Shown here: positions 7,980 through 15,376 of the stretch, in pieces
How the letters are laid out: each line of letters opens with the position of its first letter
Numbering within the stretch: the first letter of the stretch is position 1
NCBI RefSeq assembly: GCF_002086285.1
Contig: NZ_MVHU01000005.1
Span: 62,001 to 126,000 of the forward strand
Direction of reading: 5' to 3'
Length of the DNA stretch: 64,000 bases
Origin: Mycolicibacter kumamotonensis
GTDB taxonomy: Bacteria > Actinomycetota > Actinomycetes > Mycobacteriales > Mycobacteriaceae
The notes under the pieces: model-generated
Database searches by the model: none
Told to the model about the DNA's origin: nothing
The model's input: only the letters and a program-made list of their open reading frames with translations
Position numbers and translations under genes: made by a program

Positions 7980-9899
7980 TTGCGCAACCGCTACGCCGGG
8001 GAACCGTTCACCACCGCCGACGCCGACATCGCCGCCGCCCTCGAGCAGGTCAGCATCCCCACCCTGTTGCTGTCGTGCGTGCACATCACCGGCGACCCCC
8101 GCTTCATCCGCGAATTCAAGCAGAACGGGATCTTCCTCAACGAGATCCAGGGGTTCATGTCCGAGGAGGACAAGGCCCGCGCCCGCGCCGAGGCGCTGCC
8201 GGTGATCATCGACTACCGCGACCGCGGCTGCCCGCAGCCCGCGTCGCTGCCTGCCGAATTGGTCAAGGAGATGATGGACTGGGCGGCCTGCGAAGTCGTG
8301 CCGGATGCCTACCTGGGCCTGCTCGCCGAAGAACTCGACCTGGACGGCGCCGACCCGCGCCGGCCGGTCCCGGTGGACCGCGCTGCGGAGCTGCCGGTGG
8401 TGGTGATCGGCTGTGGTGAGTCGGGAGTGCTGGCCGGAATCCGGCTGACGCAGGCCGGTATTCCCTTCACCATCGTCGAGAAGAACTCCGGCCCGGGCGG
8501 GACGTGGTGGGAGAACACCTACCCGGGCGCCCGGGTGGATGTCGCCAACCACTTCTACTGCTTCAGTTTCGAACCGAACAATGACTGGGGCCACTACTTC
8601 GCCGAACAGCCGGAGCTGCAAGCCTATTTCACCGCCATGATCGCCAAACACGGTATCGGCGACCACATTCGGTGGAACGCCGAAGTCACCGACGCGGTCT
8701 GGGACGACGATCACGGGACCTGGACACTGACCACCGCGGCCGGCGACACCATCCGCGCCCGCGCGGTCATCACCGCGGTCGGCCAGCTCAACCGACCCCA
8801 CCTGCCGGATCTCGACGGCGCGGCGGATTTCACCGGCCCGGCGTTTCACTCCGCGGCCTGGGACCACGATGTCGACCTGACCGGCAAGCGGGTGGCGCTG
8901 ATCGGGGCGGGCGCCAGCGGATTCCAGATCGCACCCGCGATTGCGGGAAAGGTGGAGCACCTCACGGTGTTTCAGCGCACCGCACAATGGATGTTCCCCA
9001 ACCCGATGTACCACGACGCGGTGCCCGACGGCGTGCGTTGGGCGCTGCGGCACCTGCCGTTCTATGGCCGCTGGTACCGGTTCCTGCTGTTGTGGCCCGG
9101 CGCCGACAAGGGCCTGGAGGCCGCCCGGGTGGACCCGGACTATCCCGACCAGGACTATGCCGTCAGCGAAGTCAACGCCTTGGCCCGCCAGATGTTCACC
9201 GGCTGGATCACCGATCAGGTCGGCGACGACGAGGCGCTGCTGGCCAAGGTGCTGCCGGACTATCCGGCCACCGGCAAACGCACCCTGCAGGACAACGGCA
9301 GCTGGCTGAAAACGCTGCAACGCGACAACGTCGAGCTGGTGCGCACCGGCATCGAGCGAATCACCCCGCACGGCGTGCAGACCGACGACGGCGTCCACCA
9401 TGAGGCCGATGTGATCGTTTACGCCACCGGGTTTCGGCACACCGACGTGCTGTGGCCGATACGCGTCACCGGCCGCGACGGTACCGACCTGCACGCGCTG
9501 TGGGGCAGCCGGCCGTATGCGTACCTGGGCATCACCGTGCCCGGCTTCCCGAACTTCTTCCTGCTCTACGGACCCGGCGCGCACCTGGCGCACGGCGGCA
9601 GCCTGATCTTCAACTCCGAGTTGGAGATGCGCTACATCGACGCCTGCCTGGCCCGCCTCGTCGAAGACCGGCTGCACTCGATCGAGCCGACCGCGCAGGC
9701 CGCCGCCGACTGGCACCGGGCCACCCAGGAAGAAATCAACAAGATGGTGTGGGCGCACCCGGCGGTCAAGCATTCCTACTTCAAGAACGCCGACGGCGAG
9801 ATCCACACCGTGAGCCCGTGGCGCCTGGATCAGTACTGGACGGCGGTGCGCGAACCGGACTGGTCGCAGTTCGTCATCAGACAAGGAGCATTGCGTTGA
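7980..9899 (+). CDS. Baeyer-Villiger flavin monooxygenase (HAPMO-like)
   Basis: This FAD/NADPH-dependent enzyme is predicted to insert oxygen into ketones to give esters or lactones. The product has 639 residues. An N-terminal extension of about 135 residues precedes the first Rossmann motif, GCGESG at 144-149. The Baeyer-Villiger fingerprint [12 protein letters not shown] follows at about 285-296, then the NADPH motif GAGASG. Length and extension match 4-hydroxyacetophenone-type monooxygenases (about 640 residues, from memory). The start is TTG at 7980, with a gagggaggg ribosome site upstream. The stop overlaps the TTG start of the SDR gene (TTGA, 9896-9899), suggesting successive steps of one pathway. 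Substrate unknown. Confidence 0.88.
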   Translation: MRNRYAGEPFTTADADIAAALEQVSIPTLLLSCVHITGDPRFIREFKQNGIFLNEIQGFMSEEDKARARAEALPVIIDYRDRGCPQPASLPAELVKEMMDWAACEVVPDAYLGLLAEELDLDGADPRRPVPVDRAAELPVVVIGCGESGVLAGIRLTQAGIPFTIVEKNSGPGGTWWENTYPGARVDVANHFYCFSFEPNNDWGHYFAEQPELQAYFTAMIAKHGIGDHIRWNAEVTDAVWDDDHGTWTLTTAAGDTIRARAVITAVGQLNRPHLPDLDGAADFTGPAFHSAAWDHDVDLTGKRVALIGAGASGFQIAPAIAGKVEHLTVFQRTAQWMFPNPMYHDAVPDGVRWALRHLPFYGRWYRFLLLWPGADKGLEAARVDPDYPDQDYAVSEVNALARQMFTGWITDQVGDDEALLAKVLPDYPATGKRTLQDNGSWLKTLQRDNVELVRTGIERITPHGVQTDDGVHHEADVIVYATGFRHTDVLWPIRVTGRDGTDLHALWGSRPYAYLGITVPGFPNFFLLYGPGAHLAHGGSLIFNSELEMRYIDACLARLVEDRLHSIEPTAQAAADWHRATQEEINKMVWAHPAVKHSYFKNADGEIHTVSPWRLDQYWTAVREPDWSQFVIRQGALR

Positions 9900-10633
9900 G
9901 CGGAGTCGTCATCACCGGTGCGGCATCCGGGATCGGCCGGGCATGCGCGCAGGCGCTGGTCGCCGACGGTCGCCGGGTTGCGTTGTGGGACATCGCCGCC
10001 GGGGTGCAGCAGGTGGCCGACGGCTTGGGAATGCCCGGCGCGGTGGTCGACGTCTGCGACGACGCCGCGTTGCCCGACGCCGTCGCGGCCGCGGCCGAGG
10101 CGCTCGACGGCATCGACGGGCTGGTGCACGCGGCCGGGCGGGTGGCTCCCGAGCCGGTCGGCGCCTACACCGGCGAATCCTGGGACGCCGTCATGGATGT
10201 CAACCTGCGCGCGCAGGCCATGCTGGTGCAGCTGATGCTGCCGCAGCTGGAGGCGGTCGCCCGCGCCGGTGGCGGCCCGGCGGTGGTCGGCATCTCCAGC
10301 ATCGAGGGACTGACCGCCAACCCGTTCATCCCGGCCTACTGCGCCTCCAAGGCCGGACTACTGGGTCTGACCCGGTCGATGGCCGCCCAGCTGGGCCCGG
10401 CCGGGATCCGGGTCAACGCGGTCTGCCCGGGCTTCATCGAAACCCCGATGCTGCAGATCGCGCTCGACGTCGAAGAGGTTGCGGCCGGGTTCGTGGCCGC
10501 CGCGCCGCTAGGACGCATCGGTCAACCCGAGGAGGTCGCGCAGGCGGTGGCGTTCCTGATGTCGCCTCGCGCCTCATTCATCACGGGCACCCAGATCGTC
10601 GTCGACGGTGGAGTCACCGCCCGCCATCCCTGA
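9896..10633 (+). CDS. short-chain dehydrogenase/reductase
   Basis: This classical SDR of 245 residues has the NAD(P) motif TGAASGIG at residues 7-14, catalytic S135, Y148 and K152 (YCASK), and the usual PGFIETPM segment and IVVDGGV end. D32, after the second strand, favours NAD over NADP. The start is TTG at 9896, overlapping the monooxygenase stop, with aaggag 8 bp upstream. Coupling to a Baeyer-Villiger monooxygenase suggests that it oxidises an alcohol to the ketone substrate or acts on the product. Its last 60 bp overlap the convergent DUF4436 gene. Confidence 0.9.
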   Translation: MSGVVITGAASGIGRACAQALVADGRRVALWDIAAGVQQVADGLGMPGAVVDVCDDAALPDAVAAAAEALDGIDGLVHAAGRVAPEPVGAYTGESWDAVMDVNLRAQAMLVQLMLPQLEAVARAGGGPAVVGISSIEGLTANPFIPAYCASKAGLLGLTRSMAAQLGPAGIRVNAVCPGFIETPMLQIALDVEEVAAGFVAAAPLGRIGQPEEVAQAVAFLMSPRASFITGTQIVVDGGVTARHP

Positions 10634-11539
10634 TGGCGCGTGCGACTGCGCCCTCACTTCCGGTGCCGGCGCATCCGGCTCGGGCTTCAGGTCGCGCCAC
10701 CAGCAGTAGATGAACAGCAGCATCGACATCACCAGCGCGACGATTACCCACAGCGTGATGGTGACGTCGATCCAGGATCCGATCGGCGGCGCGTCGGGTA
10801 GCGCATTCCTCAGCGGGACCACGGCGAAAAGCATTGCCGCATACCACGTCGTCATCGGCGGCTGGAATTTGCGCCGGCCCAGGAAAGTGAGCACCGCGAC
10901 AACGGCCGCCACCGCGGCCAGCGCGACCAAGACGCCCACGACCACGGCGCCGAAAGCCATGGTGCTCGGAGACCGGTGCAGCGTGATCCGGTAGGGGCCG
11001 GCCTCGCGGTCGCTGACGATGTCGTTCTTCCAGCCAGCGATATGGTCGATAAACGTCACCGAGATCCGTTCCGACACTGCGGAGTCCCCGCGCAAGATGT
11101 CGACGGTTATCGGCCCGGTCTGGTAATGATCGAACGGCCATTTCGCCGAGTTACCGGAGACGGTCAAGGGGACCGGGAACTCACCGGGCACCATGCCCTT
11201 GGTCCAGGTGCGCTTGGTGGGTGTGACCGCGGAGTGCACCGCGATGCTGAGATCTTGCGTGAGCCCGCGCGTGCCCGGATCGAGCAGCGCCGGCCCCGGG
11301 CTGATGGTGATCTTGCCGGTCAGCGTGCCCTTCACCGGCTGGAGATCTTCGATGTCGACGGTCACTGCCGTTCCGTCGGCTGAGGGTTGGCCTTCCGTGA
11401 GTTGGCGTGGGCAGCCGCATCCCGCTCGCTCGTACAGCGCGACGGTGACGAGATAGGAGGCGATGAAGAAGACCGCCATCCCCAGGATCAGAAGCAGTCT
11501 GGACCGGTGGACTCGCGCCGCAGGATCGTCGTTGGACAA
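10574..11539 (-). CDS. DUF4436 family membrane protein
   Basis: This 321-residue protein has an N-terminal membrane helix (about 14-36), an extracytoplasmic domain of about 160 residues, two or three further membrane segments at about 196-285 and a charged cytoplasmic tail. The overall plan and the [19 protein letters not shown] region match DUF4436, a family of unknown function frequent in mycobacteria. The start is TTG at 11539 with a gaaggaaag site upstream. Its 3' end overlaps the convergent SDR gene by 60 bp, so the final acidic tail is encoded opposite the SDR C-terminus. Confidence 0.8.
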   Translation of the reverse strand: MSNDDPAARVHRSRLLLILGMAVFFIASYLVTVALYERAGCGCPRQLTEGQPSADGTAVTVDIEDLQPVKGTLTGKITISPGPALLDPGTRGLTQDLSIAVHSAVTPTKRTWTKGMVPGEFPVPLTVSGNSAKWPFDHYQTGPITVDILRGDSAVSERISVTFIDHIAGWKNDIVSDREAGPYRITLHRSPSTMAFGAVVVGVLVALAAVAAVVAVLTFLGRRKFQPPMTTWYAAMLFAVVPLRNALPDAPPIGSWIDVTITLWVIVALVMSMLLFIYCWWRDLKPEPDAPAPEVRAQSHAPSGMAGGDSTVDDDLGARDE

Positions 11540-11702
11540 GACTGCTTTCCTTCACTCGAGGGCGACCGGCGTGCTCGGACTGATATTCGACGCCGGCTGC
11601 ATCGTCTCATCGCCCGCACGTTCGCCGTCGGGATTTCGGCGCACGAACGGCGAACACTACGCCGGCCAGCAGATTCCGGATCCGCCGGAAGCCTGGAGCC
11701 GA

Positions 11703-12260
11703 CTAAAACACGTCGCTCTGCGGTGCTGAGACGACGAATCCGTGCGTGACGGGCCGACCGCCGCTCTTGGGCCCGTTCTCGTTCGCGGCCTTGAGAACAC
11801 AGGCCACCTCGGTACCCGGTGGAATCCCGCAGACCAGTGACTCGCTGGGCGAAAAGTCCCAGAACACGATCTTCTGACCGACGCCCAAAGCGACGGCGGG
11901 TACCCGTTCGGGGTCGCCGCGCAGCCGGTCGGCCGCCGTGTTCAGAAACAGGGCCGGACCGTCCCCGCGGGCCGAAACCGCGGTAAGCGTCACGCTGCGG
12001 GTGCCCGGCGGCGAGCCGGGAAAGGTGCCCTGGCAGACCACATTGTGCGTCACCATCCCGTGGCTCTTGCGGCACACCAGGCCGGTGGGTGTGGTGAACA
12101 CCAGATCCGGCGTTGCGGAAAGGTCGGCGGCTGTGGCGGGCAGCGGACCGCTGATGTCGATGAGCGGATCGAGGTCGGGAACCTCGTTGGCCGCAACGGC
12201 ATCCGGCGTTGTTACCAGCACAGCCATCGCGGCGCACGCCGCCACCAACAATCGTCGCAC
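11703..12260 (-). CDS. secreted protein of unknown function
   Basis: The product has 185 residues with a clear Sec signal peptide (RRLLVAACAAMAVLVTTPDAVA, cleavage near 23-24). The mature part is soluble, with four cysteines (VCRK, VVCQG, LVCG, VACV) that could form two disulfides. The start is GTG at 12260, with ggagc five bases upstream. It begins only 12 bp after the glmS stop on the same strand, so it is probably cotranscribed with glmS. I do not recognise the family. Confidence 0.75.
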   Translation of the reverse strand: MRRLLVAACAAMAVLVTTPDAVAANEVPDLDPLIDISGPLPATAADLSATPDLVFTTPTGLVCRKSHGMVTHNVVCQGTFPGSPPGTRSVTLTAVSARGDGPALFLNTAADRLRGDPERVPAVALGVGQKIVFWDFSPSESLVCGIPPGTEVACVLKAANENGPKSGGRPVTHGFVVSAPQSDVF

Positions 12261-12272
12261 TGAAAGCTCCCG

Positions 12273-14141
12273 CTACTCGACGGTGACCGACTTGGCCAGG
12301 TTGCGCGGCTTATCGACATCGTATCCCCTGGCCTGCGCCACCCCGGCGGCGAACACCTGCAGCGGAATGGTCGACAGCAGCGGCTGGTAAAGCGTTGGCA
12401 CAGCCGGGATCTCGATCAGATGGTCCGCATAGGGCCGCACCGTCTCGTCGCCCTCCTCGGCGATCACGACGGTGACGGCGCCGCGAGCCTGGATCTCGCG
12501 GATGTTGGAGAGCAGCTTGGAGTGCAGCATCGCGGCGTTCTTGGGCGAGGGCATCACGACGATCACCGGCAGGTCGTCCTCGATCAGCGCGATCGGGCCG
12601 TGCTTGAGCTCACCGGCGGCGAAACCCTCGGCGTGCATGTAGGCCAGTTCCTTGAGTTTGAGCGCGCCTTCCAGCGCCACCGGGTAGCCGACGTGGCGGC
12701 CCAGAAAGAGCACCGCACTCGACGCCGCAAACCGGCGCGCCAGCTCGGCCACCGACTCGATGCCATCGAGCACCTGCGCCACCAGTTCGGGCATCGCCTC
12801 CAGTTGCCGGTACTCGCGTTCGACCTCGTCGGGGTATTTGGTACCGCGGGCCTGGGCCAGCGCCAGTCCGACCAGATAGTTCGCGGTGATCTGGGCCAGG
12901 AACGTCTTGGTCGACGCGACACCGATCTCCGGCCCGGCCCGGGTGTAGATCACCGCGTCGCACTCGCGCGGGATCTGCGAGCCGTTGGTGTTGCAGACCG
13001 CCAGCACCTTGGCCTTCTGCTCCTTGGCGTGCCGGACGGCTTCGAGGGTGTCGGCGGTCTCGCCGGACTGGCTGATCGCCACCACCAGGGTGCTGCGGTC
13101 CAAAACCGGGTCCCGGTACCGGAATTCACTCGCGAGCTCTACTTCCACCGGCAGTCGCGTCCAGTGTTCGATCGCATACTTGGCCAGCAGACCGGAGTGG
13201 TAGGCGGTGCCGCAGGCCACCACGAACACCTTGTCGATCTCGCGCAGCTCCTGATCGGAGAGGCGTTGCTCGTCGAGCACGATACGGCCGTCCTCGAAGT
13301 GCCCCAGCAGGGTCTCGGCCACCGCGGTGGGCTGCTCGGCGATCTCCTTGAGCATGAAGTATTCGTAGCCGCCCTTTTCGGCGGCCGACAGGTCCCAGTC
13401 GATGTGAAAGTGCCGAGCCGCGTCGGAGGCGTCGTTCCCGGCGAAATCGGTGATGCGGTAGCTGTCCGCGGTGATCACCACCGCCTGGTCCTGGCCCAGC
13501 TCGATCGCATTGCGGGTGTAGGGGATGAACGCCGCCACATCCGAGCCGAGGAACATCTCGCCCTCGCCGATGCCGACCACCAGTGGGGTGGATCGCCGCG
13601 CCGCCACGATGGTGCCCGGCTCGTCGGCGTGGGCGAAGACCACGGTGAAGTGTCCCTCCAGCCGGCGCAGCACCGCCATCGCCGAGGCCACGAAGTCCCC
13701 GGCGGTGTCGCCGCGACGGTATTGGCGGGCCAACAGGTGGACGGTCACCTCGGTGTCGGTCTCGCTGGTGAACTCCACCCCCTCGCGCTCCAGCTCGTCG
13801 CGCAACACGGAGAAGTTCTCGATGATGCCGTTGTGCACCACGGCGAATTGCGACGCCGCGTCGCGGTGCGGATGCGCGTTCTGGTCGGTGGGTCGCCCGT
13901 GGGTGGCCCAGCGGGTGTGCCCCAGCCCGGTGCCACCGACGAGCAGGGCGGGATCGGTGCGGGACAGGTCGGCTTCCAGGTTGGCCAACCGTCCCGCGCG
14001 CCGACGGATCGTCAGCTGGCCCACACCGTCGACGACGGCGATGCCGGCCGAGTCGTAACCGCGGTATTCCATGCGGCGCAGCGCCTCGACGACGACCTCG
14101 CGGGCGGGCCGTTGCCCGACGTAGCCGACGATTCCGCACAT
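12273..14141 (-). CDS. glmS: glutamine-fructose-6-phosphate aminotransferase (isomerising)
   Basis: GlmS makes glucosamine-6-phosphate from fructose-6-phosphate and glutamine, the first committed step to UDP-GlcNAc. The product has 622 residues. The N-terminal glutamine amidotransferase domain (about 1-240) starts MCGIVGYVG, with nucleophile C2. Two SIS domains follow (about 290-430 and 460-600), with SQSGETADT and KLKELAYMHAEGFAAGELKHG, and the C-terminus ends LAKSVTVE. No glmS ribozyme-like leader was expected or seen. The later pathway enzyme glmM is at 24464-25792. A small secreted protein gene follows within 12 bp. Confidence 0.97.
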   Translation of the reverse strand: MCGIVGYVGQRPAREVVVEALRRMEYRGYDSAGIAVVDGVGQLTIRRRAGRLANLEADLSRTDPALLVGGTGLGHTRWATHGRPTDQNAHPHRDAASQFAVVHNGIIENFSVLRDELEREGVEFTSETDTEVTVHLLARQYRRGDTAGDFVASAMAVLRRLEGHFTVVFAHADEPGTIVAARRSTPLVVGIGEGEMFLGSDVAAFIPYTRNAIELGQDQAVVITADSYRITDFAGNDASDAARHFHIDWDLSAAEKGGYEYFMLKEIAEQPTAVAETLLGHFEDGRIVLDEQRLSDQELREIDKVFVVACGTAYHSGLLAKYAIEHWTRLPVEVELASEFRYRDPVLDRSTLVVAISQSGETADTLEAVRHAKEQKAKVLAVCNTNGSQIPRECDAVIYTRAGPEIGVASTKTFLAQITANYLVGLALAQARGTKYPDEVEREYRQLEAMPELVAQVLDGIESVAELARRFAASSAVLFLGRHVGYPVALEGALKLKELAYMHAEGFAAGELKHGPIALIEDDLPVIVVMPSPKNAAMLHSKLLSNIREIQARGAVTVVIAEEGDETVRPYADHLIEIPAVPTLYQPLLSTIPLQVFAAGVAQARGYDVDKPRNLAKSVTVE

Positions 14142-14238
14142 AGGTGTTCAGGGTAGTGCAACGGCCGGCGATCTTAAGCAATCGCGCAGGTCAGCGAAGC
14201 CCTGATCATCGGCAGCCGCGGTGCGTTAACGTCATCGG

Positions 14239-15078
14239 ATGGCCAGCATCAAGCGTCTTTACACCGCACTGAACCGACCCGGCCCGCACCGCGTGCTGCG
14301 AGGCGACCTGGCCTACGCGGGACTGGCCGGAGTGGTGTACACCCCTGCGTCGGGCTATCGGCTGCCCGCGGTGGCGTTCGGCCACGACTGGCTGACCGGC
14401 GCCGACCGCTATGCGGGCCTGCTGGAGCACCTGGCGTCGTGGGGCATGGTGGCGGTGGCCCCGGACACCGGGCGCGGGTTGGCGCCGTCGGTGCTGGACT
14501 CGGCCGCCGACTTGGGCCGTGCCCTGGAGATCGCCACCGAGATCCGGCTGGGCCCGGGCCGGATCAGCGTCGACCACCGCCGGCTCGCCGTGGCCGGCCA
14601 CGGCTTCGGCGGTTCGGCGGCGGTGTTCGCCGCTGCCGGGTCGCCGATGAAACCGCAAGCGGTGGCGTCGATTTTCCCGACGGTCACCACCCCGCCGGCC
14701 GAGCAGGCCGCGGCGACGCTGGACGTGCCCGGCGTGGTGTTCGCCAGCCCCGGCGACCCGAAGTCGCTGCGCTCCAACGCCATCGAACTGGCGCATGCCT
14801 GGCGATCGGCGACGCTGCGGGTGATCAGCAAGACCTCGCCGGCCGGTCTGCCGCAAGGCCGCCGGCTGACCGGGTTCTTCGGGCTGCCGACCTCGGATCG
14901 GCGCACCCAGCGCCGGGTGCGCGCCCTGTTGACCGGTTATCTGCTGGCGCAGCTGGCCGGCGACAAGACCTACCGGGAGTTCACCGACCCGCAGGTGCGG
15001 TTGCCGCACACCGAGGCGCTTGAGGGGCTGCCGGAGCCGGTGAGCCCGGAAGAGAAGATCGCGGCGCTGCTCAAGTAG
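14239..15078 (+). CDS. alpha/beta-hydrolase-fold (dienelactone hydrolase-like) protein without nucleophile
   Basis: This 279-residue protein matches the position and length I recall for Rv3438. The fold is recognisable from VAFGHDW at about residue 54 and the nucleophile elbow VAGHGFGG at about 119-126. At the elbow the usual serine or cysteine of GxSxG is replaced by glycine (GHGFGG), so normal hydrolase chemistry is not expected. The start ATG 14239 is divergent from glmS with 97 bp between. It ends in front of a bulged hairpin. A non-catalytic or binding role is inference. Confidence 0.8.
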   Translation: MASIKRLYTALNRPGPHRVLRGDLAYAGLAGVVYTPASGYRLPAVAFGHDWLTGADRYAGLLEHLASWGMVAVAPDTGRGLAPSVLDSAADLGRALEIATEIRLGPGRISVDHRRLAVAGHGFGGSAAVFAAAGSPMKPQAVASIFPTVTTPPAEQAAATLDVPGVVFASPGDPKSLRSNAIELAHAWRSATLRVISKTSPAGLPQGRRLTGFFGLPTSDRRTQRRVRALLTGYLLAQLAGDKTYREFTDPQVRLPHTEALEGLPEPVSPEEKIAALLK

Positions 15079-15094
15079 TTGCTCGAAACGGCCG

Positions 15095-15126
15095 CGGTCG
15101 CCGGGTCGGGTCAGACCCGACGACCG
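15095..15126 (+). terminator. hairpin after the hydrolase-like gene
   Basis: The arms cggtcg (15095-15100) and tcgggtc (15106-15112) pair with gacccga (15114-15120) and cgaccg (15121-15126), with a five-base bulge. It begins 17 bp after the stop at 15078 and probably terminates that transcript. Confidence 0.5.
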
Positions 15127-15143
15127 CCGCCGTTGCGCTCTGC

Positions 15144-15299
15144 TTAGACGTCGGCCAGCAGGTCACCGAAGAGCGATGCGACGCCGGAACCAGCGTCGTC
15201 CATGACGATCGGGTCAAACCCGAAGAAGGCCGGGGTTGGGACGGGATTCGAAATCGCCTGCGGCGGCCGTATCCGGCGCGGACCGTGCCTGCAGAACTA
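15144..15299 (-). pseudogene. possible C-terminal remnant of a secreted-protein gene
   Basis: On the minus strand an open frame from just after a TAG near 15299 to the TAA at 15144-15146 encodes about 50 residues ending FGDLLADV. The only start inside is an ATG at 15203, which would give just 19 residues. The stretch PTPAFFGFDPIVMDDAG resembles in style the last 60 residues of the GjpA-type protein at 18234 (DPIVVTPPGAG) and acidic tails of mycobacterial secreted proteins. No signal peptide or upstream part remains. I read it as a decayed paralogue end; it could also be non-coding. Confidence 0.3.
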
Positions 15300-15318
15300 G
15301 CGTGTGGGTCTCCCACAA

Positions 15319-15362
15319 CGACTACGGTCGCCGGGTCCGAGTGGACCCGGCGACCGTAGTCG
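15319..15362. terminator. perfect 20-bp inverted repeat with 4-nt loop
   Basis: The arm at 15319-15338 is exactly complementary to 15343-15362, leaving a gagt loop. It lies 14 bp past the stop of the PGRS gene, which reads towards it. The stem core (ggtcgccgggtc) resembles the arm of the hairpin at 15095-15126, so the two may share an origin. Confidence 0.75.
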
Positions 15363-15376
15363 CCTTCCGGAGTCGG

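Noticed and set aside
7554..9884. Open frame of 776 codons opposite the monooxygenase
   Set aside because: Strong motifs on the plus strand identify the real gene; the opposite frame has none.
12420..14156. Open frame of 578 codons opposite glmS
   Set aside because: The composition (His/Gly/Arg/Val-rich) and lack of any motif show it is a high-GC shadow of glmS.
14142..14238. Possible glmS riboswitch or ribozyme in the leader
   Set aside because: The region is too short and shows no conserved ribozyme core; this element belongs to Firmicutes.
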